A stretch of 64,000 nucleotides of DNA from Anisus vortex (taxonomy: Eukaryota > Mollusca > Gastropoda > Planorbidae). Of this stretch, positions 23,579 to 34,617 are shown one piece after another. The notes under the pieces were generated by a model, which was not told the DNA's origin, did no database searches, and saw only the letters and a list, made by a program, of their open reading frames with translations. The position numbers and the translations under genes were made by a program. Each line of letters opens with the position of its first letter. Positions within the stretch are counted from its first letter, which is position 1. The stretch spans positions 467,001 to 531,000 of the forward strand of contig OX421495.1 of assembly GCA_949126835.1 (NCBI GenBank), in the 5' to 3' direction.

Positions 23579-25297
23579 ACACAACTAATCGTATATTACA
23601 ATAATGACACTTTTTGTTTTTAATTAACTTCCAGAAATACAAATTCTAGCTGAAAGTATTCATTCCATTTATATGTCATTGTTTTTTCTCTTCATGACAT
23701 AGTCACGAGAAAACTTGAAAACCCTTTTTATAACATCGTTCGACAACCTCATCAAAACACAAGACACTATACACAAAACATTACACACAATACACAAGAG
23801 ACAAGACACTAGACACTAGACACAAGACACAAGACACTAGACACAAGACACTAGACACTAGACACAAAACACAAGACACTAGACACTAGACACAAAACAC
23901 AAGACACTAGACACAAGACACTATACACTTGACACTAGACACAAGATACTAGATTAACAATCCAAGCACAGGCGAACGTTACACACACAATTTTTCTGTA
24001 TAGAAAACAAGCGCCTGCAATATATAAGAAACAATAGGATAGGTGAGGCTAAAATGTTTTCTTTGTCTTAAATAAATGTCTAAATTCTCCAGCAAAAAAT
24101 TATTGAATTGTTCAAACATGTTCTCTGATACAGCTTGGTTCCACGCGATATTTTGATTGGATCTAATGGAACGATTGTCGTTATAAATAGCTTAAATAGT
24201 TCATTGGACAATTGGTCCTATTGTCCATCCCGAGCAGAGAGATCTGTTTTACTTTATAAAAATAAATATAGATTGTAATATCTTTGTTTTAAGGTATATC
24301 TCTTTGTACATTCTGTTACTTGTGTTGTGTCGGCGACATTAATTCATAGTAATAAATGGTCATACGATCTCCCTGTAAATCTTGGTACTGCAAGCGGTCA
24401 GGCAGTTTTAATTCTACCAATGGTTGTCACAATTTCGTCCAGACTTTGACGAACCCCTTTAACATTTCTATTTCTTCATCTCTTTAAAGGTTTTTAAATG
24501 AGAAAATAATTGACCATCTTTGACCATGTTATTTTCTCTCACTTGGACCTTTATAATTTTCTCATATGTTGTCTAGTCAATGATCCATGAATGAATGCGG
24601 TGAACCCAGTGATCGTGAATATTCCACCCTACACTCCACTCACCAACTGGGGATTTGTGATATACGGCATTCTGAGAAGTTCTTTTCCTTCCAGAAAGTT
24701 CTTTGAGTTTTCAGAAAAGCTGTAGGCCTATTTACGTTCTGTTTCTTGGTTTCTTTTACAATGAATCTCTTTGTTCAAATGTACTATTCATATTTCCAAA
24801 TGTTTTCTTAATGCCCCCAAAATATTTTCTGCAGTTGTTATTAATATTCCCATTCTAACTATTTATCTGGTGTTCAGAAAGAGTTTTCTTAAAATGTTCA
24901 TCTTTTTCTTGATGTTTTTGAGGGTCTTTTAAAATGTTCATAATATGTTCTTCTGTGTTCTGAAATGTTAAATAAATGTTCCTAATTGTTTTCTCGATGT
25001 TCCAAAATGTTCCCTCTGTGTTCCCTCTGTGTTCCCTTTGTGTTCCCTATGAGTTCCCTCTGTGTTCCCTCTGTGTTCATGTCATAATACTAGTGTTATT
25101 TGTATAAACTAAATATTTCTCAGAACACGCCAAAGAGAGGACGGTTGGATTGTTGGGTATTTGTCACTCACTCAGACAAATTGTTGATGTTAGCTCATTT
25201 CTCTATTTCCCATGTAAAAGCTTTTCTTGTTTCCTTTCTCTACTGGAGAGTACGGCCATGCACGTAGAGAATCAAATATTTGTATGACTGACTTCCA
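23190..25297. other. Spacer with simple repeats
   Basis: Contains a CA microsatellite (23538-23583), a GACACTAGACACAA-type array (23751-23950) and six units of the 11-bp TGTTCCCTCTG (25005-25078). The rest is AT-rich, with repeated TGTTC-containing phrases at 24840-25000. No gene recognised. Confidence 0.6.
23751..23950. repeat. ACACAAGACACTAGAC-type minisatellite
   Basis: Mixed seven-base units ACACAAG and ACACTAG repeat over about 200 bp, in partly ordered blocks such as ACTAGACACTAGACACAAAA. Confidence 0.9.
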
Positions 25298-25811
25298 TTT
25301 TTACTCCCTTTCTTTTAACTCGTACTGTTTGTCTGCTTGGTTGGTTTGTTGCTTGCTTGTTAGCAAAACTTTGCATCGATTTTTCTACCACTTCCCGTCG
25401 TCCAATGGAACTGAAACTTGCGCAGCAGACGTGTTGCGACTAACAATACATTCTATCAAATTTTCAGCATCATAGCCTTTGGAATAGTCACTAATACCTT
25501 CGACCAATTTGCGAATCGAAGAAAATTTTACGTAAAACATGTCTACCTCTACCGGAAGAGACGGAAGTAAATAAACTTTTAGGATATGTTCGTTTTTACG
25601 AAATAAATAGAATGAAAACGACACACTGTAGCCGAAACATAGCGAGTTATCATTTAATGTTTTTTGCGGGCCAAAGCTAGAAAAATAAAGGATGCGCACA
25701 ATTTTAGTGTGGAAATTTATAAGGTATGATATCACTTATATTTTTTTTAATTTATCAAAATATAAATTAAATATAACCTTAGTTTATAAAGAAAATGAGT
25801 ATAACAAAAAC
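25298..25811. mobile_element. Element R2 copy 3, diverged
   Basis: Begins TTTTTACTCCCTTTCTTTTA and ends GAGTATAACAAAAACTG, like copies 1 and 2. It shares the ordered blocks TTTTTCTACCACTTCCCGT, TAACAATACATTCTATCAAA and GGGCCAAAGCTAGAAAAA. It is clearly older or from another subfamily. The 116-codon minus-strand frame across it has no recognisable domain. Confidence 0.6.
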
Positions 25812-25904
25812 TGTGTTTTTATGGGTTAGTTTTTTTGTAACTGTGGACGTTTTCAACATTTTGCACTTACATTTTTTTCTACACAAATATACACACTTGA
25901 CACA

Positions 25905-27228
25905 CTTATACACATAGATACAAAAAGACACACACAGACACACACATAGGCAACATAGACACACAAATACACACAGACACACATAGCCATACATAGACAC
26001 ACATAGACACACATAGACACACATAGCCACACATAGCCACACATAGACACACATAGCCACACATAGACACACATAGACATACATAGACACACATAGCCAC
26101 ACACAGACATACATAGACACACATAGACACACATAGACACACATAGACACACATAGCCACACATAGACGCACATAGACACACATAGACACACATAGACAC
26201 ACATAGACACACATAGACACACATAGACACACATAGACACACAAAGAAACACATAGACACACATAGACACACATAGCCACACATAGACACACATAGACAC
26301 ACATAGACACACATAGACACACATACACACACAGACACACACATAGACACACACACACAGACACACACATAGACACACATAGACACACATAGACACACAT
26401 AGCCACACATAGACACACATAGACACACATAGCCACACATAGACACACATAGACATACATAGACACACATAGCCACACACAGACATACATAGACACACAT
26501 AGACACACATAGACACACATAGACACACATAGACACACATAGCCACACATAGACACACATAGACACACATAGACACACATAGACACACAGACACACACAT
26601 AGACACACATAGACACACATAGACACACAAAGAAACACATAGACACACATAGACACACATAGCCACACATAGACACACATAGACACACATAGACACACAT
26701 AGACACACATAGACACACATACACACACAGACACACACATAGACACACACACACAGACACACACATAGACACACATAGACACACATAGACACACATAGCC
26801 ACACATAGACACACATAGCCATACATCGACACACATAGACACGCATAGACACACATAGACACACATAGACACATAGACACGCATAGACACACATAGACAC
26901 ACATAAACACACATAAACACACATAAACACACATAGACACACATAGACACACATAGCCACACATAGACACACATAGACACACATAGACACACATAGACAC
27001 ACATAGACACACATAGACACACATAGACACACATAGACACATAGACACACACATAGACACACATAGACACACACAGACACACATAGCCACACATAGCCAC
27101 ACATAGAAACACAGACACACACAGACACACACAGACACACACATAGACACACATAGACACACATAGACACACATAGACACACATAGACACACATAGACAC
27201 ACATAGACACACATAGACACACATATGC
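25905..27228. repeat. 12-bp ACATAGACACAC minisatellite, about 1.3 kb
   Basis: Units ACATAGACACAC with ACATAGCCACAC, ACATAGACATAC and CA-rich variants. Marker groups such as ACAAAGAAAC (26241 and 26627) and ACATACACACACAGACAC (26321 and 26717) recur about 386-396 bp apart, so a block of about 390 bp was duplicated. Three minus-strand frames of more than 450 codons (MCVYVCLCVS-type) cross it and are artefacts. Confidence 0.97.
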
Positions 27229-27428
27229 CCACACAATTGATTCGTTTGTCAGCGTTATTTTCTTACTGCTTTTCATTTAGGCTACTATGCACCTCTAGGG
27301 GCGTCTCTCTTTTATTTTTGGACGGGGGGGGGAGTGGCGCCTAGTGAGTACGTGGGTGGCCAGGAGACTTTTTGTTTTTAAACTTTTACTATTAGTTGAG
27401 CCCTAATTACTTTCTTTACTGAACATTA

Positions 27429-27477
<49 letters not shown>

Positions 27478-27636
27478 CTTTCACTTTTAATCTCTCTCAA
27501 CCGCCACTCTCTTTTCACTGACAATTTTTTTCTCTCCTTTCTCTACCATTATTGTGTGTACTATACTTCTCATTGTATCTCATTCCTCTAATGTCTCTAT
27601 CAGCTTAACGTCCACACATCCTATATCCAAGCAACT
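27229..27636. other. Spacer with G run and CT microsatellite
   Basis: Holds a short poly-G run near 27325 and a 46-bp CT microsatellite at 27429-27474. No gene recognised. Confidence 0.6.
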
Positions 27637-28156
27637 ATCTACAGCGCACTTACAATCTATGATTAAGTAAGATTGTAAATCAGTAGTGTTGTCATATCTA
27701 CAGCGCACTAACAATCAATGATTAAGTAAGATTGTAAATCAGTAGTGTTGTCATATCTACAGCGCACATACAATCAATGATTAAGTAAGATTGTAAATCA
27801 GTAGTGTTGTCATATCTACAGCGCACATACAATCAATGATAAAAGTAAGATTGTAAATCAGTAGTCTTGTCATATCTACAGTGCACATACAATGAATGAT
27901 TAAGTGAGATTGTAAATCAGTAGTCTTGTCATATCTACAGCGCACATACAATTAATGATTAAGTAAGATTGTAAATCAGTAGTCTTGTCATATCTACAGC
28001 GCACATACAATCAATGATTAAGTAAGATTGTAAATCAGTAGTCTTGTCATATCTACAGCGCACATACAATCAATGATTAAGTAAGATTGTAAATCAGTAG
28101 TCTTGTCATATCTACAGCGCACATACAATCAATGATTAAGTAAGATTGTAAATCAG
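27637..28156. repeat. 59-bp tandem repeat, about 9 units
   Basis: Units contain ATCTACAGCGCACATACAAT, CAATGATTAAGTAAGATTGT and AAATCAGTAGTCTTGTCAT. The left units have GTGTTG instead of GTCTTG, so the array has two unit classes. Confidence 0.95.
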
Positions 28157-28182
28157 CATACGCCCACAACCATCAAAGATAT

Positions 28183-28242
28183 AGACACAGCTATAGACGT
28201 AGACACAGCTATACACTTAGACACAGCTATAGACGTAGGCAT
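28183..28242. repeat. Short GACACAGCTATAGACGTA repeat
   Basis: About three imperfect units of AGACACAGCTATAGACGT with a CACTTAG variant. Confidence 0.85.
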
Positions 28243-28481
28243 ACAAATAGTTATATTTCTAAAAGACTGTACAGTCTAGAATAAACAATGACTTTCATTG
28301 ATAAGACTGGTTTGTTCAGGAACCTAGTTCTATATATGTTCGAAATATAGCCATAAGTGCATTAGCTGATATTTATCTAAGCTTATCTCTTTATCTATAT
28401 CAATATCTATATATCAGCTTTATATGTTTGCCTCTCTATTTATCATTCAGTCTATCTCTCCTGTCTTCTATCTGCCCCAAA

Positions 28482-28530
28482 TGCGCTTTGAGCTTGCATT
28501 ATGCTTGTTGGCAGCGCTATACAAATGTCA
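28482..28530 (+). mobile_element. SINE-like tail fragment, single copy
   Basis: Contains GCGCTTTGAGCTTGCATTAT and GCTTGTTGGCAGCGCTATAC, then ATTATTGTTATC. This is the single-copy relative of the 45-bp array unit at 19420-19912. A short ATT-type run after it fits a retroposon 3' tail. Confidence 0.55.
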
Positions 28531-28883
28531 TTATTGTTATCTTACATTTAATTTTAAGTCATCGGAAAAGCTTCAAACACACCCATTGGATAAAAAATAT
28601 AAAATATAACTCTTTAATTTTAAGTCTAGATGCAATAGGCCGATACACCTAACTAGTATAAACACCACGAGCCAATTCACAATTTTGTAAAATAACATCT
28701 TTAGGTAAAAGGAATATAAAGAATAATTTAAATAAAATAATAATTTCTACCTTAGAACTGCAAATCAATAATCTTATCCAATATAGGTTTTCTCTCACTC
28801 TAGAGTGGCGTTAGAAAATGAAATGGGTTGCCTTAACTAGCTCGCAAAACCAACAGCTGATCATCAGTATCAAAACTTTATGT

Positions 28884-28950
28884 CTAGAACTAGAGAGAGA
28901 AGAGTTGAGATAGAAACTTTAACTAGAGAGAGAAGAGTTGAGATAGAAAT
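28884..28950. repeat. Tandem duplication of a 35-bp AGAGAGAAGAGTTGAGATAG block
   Basis: Two copies of AACTAGAGAGAGAAGAGTTG followed by AGATAGAAA. Just upstream, at 28780-28860, is a diverged minus-strand piece of family R1 (AATGGGTTGCCTTAACTAG). Confidence 0.85.
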
Positions 28951-29199
28951 AATATTCTTTACAGAAGTAGGAACGGTTGTAACATTGAATAGAGTAAAAC
29001 TAATGATTGATGGAATAATAAAGTTTATTTATAACACACATATATAAATCTACTCTTTATTCATTGAAAATATAACGGACCAGGGGAAATCACCAAATGT
29101 GAGCATTATATCTTGAATAACATCATTACGCCTTCCTTACATACCGGAAATGATATACATCCAGTGGCAGAATGTCTCCATCAGACAACACCAAACATA

Positions 29200-29395
29200 C
29201 CCCCCCCCCCCCCCCCTCCCCAGACTGACCTGCATAGATACTTCAGACTTTTTTGTTTCCTTTCCTCTACGGATCGGACCCTCCGGCATTTCCTGAATGA
29301 GAGAAAATCTAATAGAGAAGTGGAAACTATCGGGAAGTTGTTGTTGTGGTATTATAGATTGGGGGGGGGGGTATGTGGGGGAGGGGGGGAGGGGG
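29200..29395. other. Facing poly-C and poly-G tracts
   Basis: A 17-base C run at 29200-29216 faces an 11-base G run at 29361-29371 and further G-rich sequence to 29396, with about 145 bp between. Pairing or quadruplex formation is possible. The 98-codon frame across this region is an artefact (poly-Pro and poly-Gly ends). Confidence 0.7.
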
Positions 29396-29462
29396 CGGTC
29401 TTAGTATGAAGGACACATAAGTTACGCAACATATACCAATAAAAGATAGAGAAAGATTTATT

Positions 29463-29574
29463 TGTCTACGACAGCGCCGTTTGTTATCGGGGGTGTCTAC
29501 GACAGCGCAGTTTGTTATTGGGGGTGTCTACGACAGCGCTGTTTGTTATCGGGGGTTAGTCTCCTACAGCGGCG
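29463..29574. repeat. 31-bp tandem repeat, 3 units plus a partial fourth
   Basis: Units TGTCTACGACAGCGCCGTTT plus GTTATCGGGGG; the base after AGCGC differs in each unit (C, A, T). Confidence 0.93.
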
Positions 29575-30134
29575 TGGAAACTACAAATTTAACTCTCAAA
29601 TACTGACACAGCCAATAATTTCACTTACGGGTTAAACCCAAATTGTGATTTCTTTATTAATAAATGGCAGATAGACGTTTTGTAAAGTTGTCTATAGGCC
29701 TATTTAGCTTGTAATATGTGGAAAACAAAAGTGTTCAGAGCTAACAGTTACAACTAACCACGTCGGTGTATGATAGCGTTTCCCAAACGCCCGGCTGCGA
29801 CCCGACACGGGGCCACGATAGAGAAATTATTATCAGGTTTTAAAAAATGGCGAAATGTTCCAAATGTAGGTCAGAGGATCACGACGTACCAATGATAAAC
29901 TTATAACAGTTACTTTGACAATTTGTGTTCACTAAACAATATATCAGATACAGACAAGTATAGATCTACTTGTTAGTATACATATGAAATTATTATGGAA
30001 CTTAATATCTGTTATATGTTACTGTCTATCTAAATGTGATAAAATATTACTGTGTCACTAAGTTGAAGTATTGAAATTACCGAGTAATAAAACCTAAACA
30101 GTTTGGCAAACGCTGGAGTCTGGTAAGAGACATA
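29575..30134. other. Spacer, no gene seen
   Basis: Non-repetitive DNA. GTTTCCCAAACGCCCGGCTG followed by CGACCCGACACGGGGCC near 29779-29815 resembles the terminal part of a hAT-like MITE, but I cannot find the partner end. Confidence 0.35.
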
Positions 30135-30142
30135 GTACTGAC

Positions 30143-31001
30143 TAGGGATGTTAAACGAAAACCGGAATACCGGATCCCGGTTTTGAAACTGAAAACCGGT
30201 TTTGATTTTCAAGGTAATCATTGCTTTAAGTAACACACCTTTTTTTTTCGGTTCTGATAGGGAAAAAAAAGTTGGATTCGCACAAAACAATACTTGAAAT
30301 GTCTTGCTAACACTAATTAGTCTTAGATATTGTGTCTCTCTTATCTCCAAATGCCAAATATGGCTTGCGATAAAAACAACATCAAACCAACTGTTAAGTT
30401 ACATTAACAATTAACAGGAATTTTTTTACTTGTCGGCTCATACTCTTTGATGACGCTACACCATCGTCTCTCGAGACGGACGGATGCCGACGACGACGAC
30501 GGACTCTTTGATGTACGCAATGGAGATTCGCAAACTAATTTTGCCCTGTAACCCTGAACAATTCGGCTAGAAACTGCGTCTGTGCTTTATTATGAACGGC
30601 ACTATTAAAAAAATACACATTCTTTTCATTGGTGCCACGCGATCATTTTCATCAATACATTATTCACAAATCTAAATCAACGGTGTACACATTTTCTTTA
30701 TCACCATTGAAAGCTATAATTGGTTTTAATCAATCAGCCCAGATTTTATTTTTGTTCTAAAGAATGTTATGGTAAAGTGTACAAAATCATATTGTATTCA
30801 CACAAATCAACCTTACATTCAGCCTTACAAACACTAGTTAAGTTTGATCTATTTTCAAATATTCCTACAAAGCTACGCACATTTGCCTTTTCCGGCTTGT
30901 GACTTGTGACATTGCGCAAGGGGGGGGGATATCCGGTTTTAAACCGGTTTTGTAGATCCGCAAAACGGTTTTGAAAAAAAAAAAACGGTTTAACATCCCT
31001 A
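30143..31001. mobile_element. hAT-like DNA element H1 with 8-bp target duplication
   Basis: The left end TAGGGATGTTAAACGAAAAC is mirrored by the right end CGGTTTAACATCCCTA. The element is flanked on both sides by GTACTGAC (30135-30142 and 31002-31009), an 8-bp target duplication as made by hAT transposases. Subterminal ACCGGTTTT / AAAACCGG motifs repeat at both ends. The interior of 859 bp has no intact transposase frame, so it is non-autonomous or decayed. A second, diverged copy is at 40319-41231, sharing internal blocks such as GCACAAAACAAT. This copy is host to the LINE-tail insertion at 30453-30502. Confidence 0.85.
30453..30502 (+). mobile_element. 50-bp LINE 3'-tail insertion with 11-bp target duplication
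   Basis: The insert holds TACACCATCGTCTCTCGAGA then CGGACGGATGCC, the same 3' tail seen after the LINE stop at 517-548, and ends in a GACGACGACGACGG microsatellite. It is flanked by ACTCTTTGATG at 30442-30452 and 30503-30513. It is best read as a target-primed insertion so 5'-truncated that only the 3' tail was copied; a very short SINE sharing that tail is the alternative. Confidence 0.8.
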
Positions 31002-31009
31002 GTACTGAC

Positions 31010-32353
31010 TTTGTAAGAGAAAATTACGTCACATCGTGGTCTATATTTAGCACCGTCTCGTCAACTACTTCCTAACAACATCCGGGGTCTTTGTGTCATG
31101 GCGGCGCGCAGACAAGTTGAATAGATGTTTAGTTAGTTCTAAATCGATTGACATCTCCTGCAGGAGGAGGAGAGATGGAGGTGAAGTGTGTGGTTGTGTG
31201 GTGGGTTGGGGGAGGAGATTGATGGACAGACGTTGAAGATGGCAACTTGATTGGTTCGAATCCCGTTTATGCTGTAAAACTATTTATGAAAAAAACAATA
31301 ACCAAAAAAACATCTTATATTAACAATCGTTGGCGTGGAAAAGGCAAAGACCTTTCGTTCTCATTGACTTGGCAACACAATCCACTGACTGCTCTGTATG
31401 TTTTTCTCTTAACTGAAAACCCATAAGAACCAGTAACCAAGAGAGATAACACCTAAAATCATTACCGTATTCGACATTAGAGAAATATTTGTATTGTATT
31501 AGCGACACTATCCTATTGTGCGAATGTAATAAAAAAATAACGGATTCTATTTGGTTTCTTTTCTTTCTTTCTATATTCGTTAAATCTCTGGCTCTATTTC
31601 TGTTTCTATTTCTGTTTTATCGACCACTACATTGACTATTCTATCATTTAAACTGTCAGGCAACACACTGTTCATTATAGAGGTTTTCTTTTGTCACTCT
31701 GTTCAAGTAGCAAATAAAAAATATTCAATTTAAAATACAATCGGTCAATATTGGCAAAGAAAAAATGTATAAAACAAAATACAAAGAAACGCAAACAGAC
31801 ATCTAATGGATGGGAATCCAATAATTGATTACAATCTGTGCAGTGATGACAGTAATTCTATTTTGAGAGAAGATAGAAAATAGATTGACTACATTGTATA
31901 GAAACATGTAATGCATCATAGAATGTAATAGATTGGCGCTGTGAATGGTGACATGTAGGAATGTTTGTACCATTAACGAGGTGATGGATAAAGACTGAGA
32001 TGTGATTGATTTTAGGTTTGTTATTTACAGATATTTTAATATTGTCATCTTGCTTTAAACTTAAAACCGTACTTATAAACAAGTTATTATAATGAAGTCA
32101 TTTAGACTATCGTGATTACAGATTTTGAAATAATTATGAATTTAGGCCAATTTTTGTTTAGTTATTTTTTTCTGTATATTTTAAACTTGTCGTAAAGGAA
32201 AGCTGTGAACTTAATAAATTTAACTTTTCCATCGTATTTCGATCAATGCTATTGGTTGAATTGTAAGTAAGATCATGCAATCTTCTTATATAGCTTGCTA
32301 TCAGCAACAATTAACCTTTATTCCTTTCGAAATATTATATTTGTTACAAAGAT
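31010..32353. other. Mostly unique DNA, no gene seen
   Basis: Includes a GGAGGAGGAGAGATGGAGG purine stretch near 31162. Minus-strand frames at 31320 and 31858 are short and without domains. Confidence 0.45.
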
Positions 32354-32358
32354 ATCAT
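32354..32358. other. 5-bp target-site duplication (left) of the LTR element
   Basis: ATCAT precedes the first LTR base; the same five bases follow the last LTR base at 38070-38074. Confidence 0.9.
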
Positions 32359-32996
32359 TGTCACGATTCTGGATTAAACCGTGACTCGTAGCACTCATAG
32401 ATAGACTATAGCATAGATAGCAGTGTATAACTAGAACCTTAGATTAGCTTAAGTTTAGCTAGAATAGAGAGAAGGTTAGTCTGACGTCACTATCTTCTCC
32501 CTCCCTTACGCAATTACATCTCCCCATCACTCTTTCTCACCTGTTTCTCTATCCGTCACTATACTCTTGTACTACGCCCAAATTCAGAGTCTACTGACTA
32601 ATACGATTCAACTTGGTACTACATCTTGGTTGAATGGGTACGAATGTGTTAGTTAGAATGTATATATTTATCCTATGCTATATTAATGTATTCATATCAT
32701 GTCTTAATGTATTTATATCTTGTGCTATTTTAACGCATGTGAGCGAGTCATTATTCGATCCCTCACTCGCCCCTCCTCTTCGCGTCCCCGCCACCCCCAC
32801 CCTCTTTTATATCCCTTCAGCTTAGCGGCATGTTATGCAATTGCTTTGAGACGGTCGTTCCCTGAACGCTGACCAGAGAACCCAGTTCGCACACATATAC
32901 CAAATTCTCGTCCGAACCCCCCCCCCCAGCCACTTGAGTTAACTACTTAAAATTCTACCAAAGGGAGATAAATTCCCCCACTCAGCAGGACGTCTG

Positions 32997-33004
32997 TATA
33001 AATT
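32997..33004 (+). promoter_or_regulatory. Possible LTR TATA box
   Basis: TATAAATT lies in the middle of the LTR, about 460 bp before the AATAAA. Position is compatible with a promoter, but no start site can be fixed; the identical site is in the 3' LTR. Confidence 0.3.
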
Positions 33005-33458
33005 GTCTTTCATCTAGACCTCTCTCCCCCCCCCCTTTTTCCGCCCTCGCAACCCCGACCCCCAATCCATTTTTGGCTCCAATAAGCTTTTCTTATGCAA
33101 ATGTATATTCAATCTAGCCAATGAGAATAGGATGTAATTAAATGTAAGCCAACCAAATTAACTTTGGGTCAGGTGACTAGTGTCCACGGAAAAGCCCGCC
33201 CAACTAAACTAAGGAGATCTCTCCCAGCTCCCGAGCTAGATACATCGTCTTGGTCTAGCTCCCAAATTGTTACTCGGACTTGCAGATACTTAGCCAGTAA
33301 TCGTAATTCCCTCATTATAGTTACGTAGCCTAACCTTGGATTCCGTAACAACACAGTATATTGAGTGTTAGACGTTCCTGTGCATATATCTCAAGCATTG
33401 TATCTCCCCTGCATGTTAGTATGTGTATCTCATCATTGGATATTGAATTTGAATCATA

Positions 33459-33464
33459 AATAAA
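33459..33464 (+). promoter_or_regulatory. Possible LTR polyadenylation signal
   Basis: AATAAA within CATAAATAAACACC, about 185 bp before the LTR end; the 3' LTR copy would be the functional one. Confidence 0.4.
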
Positions 33465-33648
33465 CACCTGAAACGTAACCAGAGACTTGCTTGCCTAACT
33501 TAGAACTGTCTGTCTGTGTGTGTTTAATAACATCTAAGCGAGCCAGTAGAGAACAAATAAATATTCCAGGTCAACTACAGCATCGGCACCTCATATCTCT
33601 AAGACAACCAGCCATTATTACCCCCCTCTCAATTGACACATCGTGACA

Positions 33649-34617
33649 AAGTGGGACCTCGTATCCGGGATTATCTGAACTTCAAGCCGTTCAGCGCACT
33701 GTCAACAGCAACAACCCGAGGACTACGCCGATTCTGAAACCGACCCTGGATGGGGGCTCATCTCTCTACAACACAAAGACTCTAAGCCAGCAACCAGACC
33801 CGTCATCCCAACGCCAGCAACCAGATCCATCAACCCATCAAACCAGGCTCGCCACCTTACGCAGCCCACGCCACCCCAGTCTACGCTCACGCCACCCCAG
33901 CCTACGCCTACGACACCCCAGCATACGCTTACGCCACCCCAGCCTACGCCTACGTCACCCCAGCCTACGCACCCCAGATACGCCAACCTAAGCCACCCCA
34001 GATTCGCCACTCCGAGCAATCTACGCCACCCCAGCCAGCTCACCCCATTAAGCCAGGCTCGCCACACTACGCCAGCCTACGTCACCCCAGACACACCAGC
34101 AACCAAATTGCCACCCCATTACGTCAGATTTGCCGCCCCAACCGCCAGGTCGCCACCCTCTGGCCCCGCATCAACGTACCGGCACCCGAGACGTCAGCAG
34201 AGAGACCCACCGCCGCCGCATCAGCCTGCCCGACAACTAGAGACCGCCGAGAACCCGACAACTGCCCTGTCAACCTCCCCGTAGGAACCCGCCGTAGTTC
34301 CCGGTATCCAAACCCGGAAAAATAGACACTAACATTAAACGCTAATCCAGTCCCGGCACGGGGAAAGAGAATTCCTAACCAGCCCGAAGATCTGCACCAA
34401 CAGCGCCGAGCGCCATATAAACGATAACTTTATGATTGGATATACGTGTGTTAGTGTATGTGTGTAAAATTCTGGAATTGCTGTCTGGTGAGTACCATTT
34501 TGAGTTGTATTACGTTAGCTAAACTCTGAACCCCAACACCCCTCCTATATTTTCCTTTCCTATCTCGCTATATCTCTGTCCGCCTCTAGTATCTTAATCT
34601 CGCCTCACTCTGTTACT
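33649..34617 (+). other. LTR-element leader with degenerate CACCCCAGCCTACG repeats
   Basis: Begins AAGTGGGACCTCGTATCC. If a tRNA primer is used, the best candidate site is TGGGACCTCGTATCC, starting four bases after the LTR, but I cannot assign a tRNA. Between about 33855 and 34090 the sequence CGCCACCCCAGCCTACGCCT recurs in imperfect tandem form, a C-rich, G-poor tract of about 230 bp. The opposite-strand frame here is a shadow. Such a leader could contain packaging signals; this is inference. Confidence 0.6.

Larger units (their letters stand above)
32359..33648 (+). repeat. 5' LTR (1290 bp)
   Basis: Starts TGTCACGATTCTGG and ends CATCGTGACA, giving nine-base inverted ends. A TATAAATT at 32997-33004 and AATAAA at 33459-33464 are candidate promoter and polyadenylation signals for a U3-R-U5 layout. 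The LTR carries C-rich runs and small frames that are identical in both LTRs and are not genes. Confidence 0.95.

Noticed and set aside
25779..27276. Three minus-strand frames over 450 codons
   Set aside because: They lie wholly in the 12-bp CA-rich array and encode MCVYVCLCVS-type low complexity in all three phases.
29113..29409. 98-codon frame across poly-C and poly-G runs
   Set aside because: Its ends are homopolymer-coded Pro and Gly; no domain.
32634..32825. 63-codon frame (and 61-codon minus frame at 33169) as small genes
   Set aside because: Identical frames recur at 37052 and 37589 because they lie in the two LTRs; no domain.
33723..34067. 114-codon minus-strand frame rich in Gly/Trp/Val
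   Set aside because: It is the reverse of the C-rich leader repeats of the LTR element.
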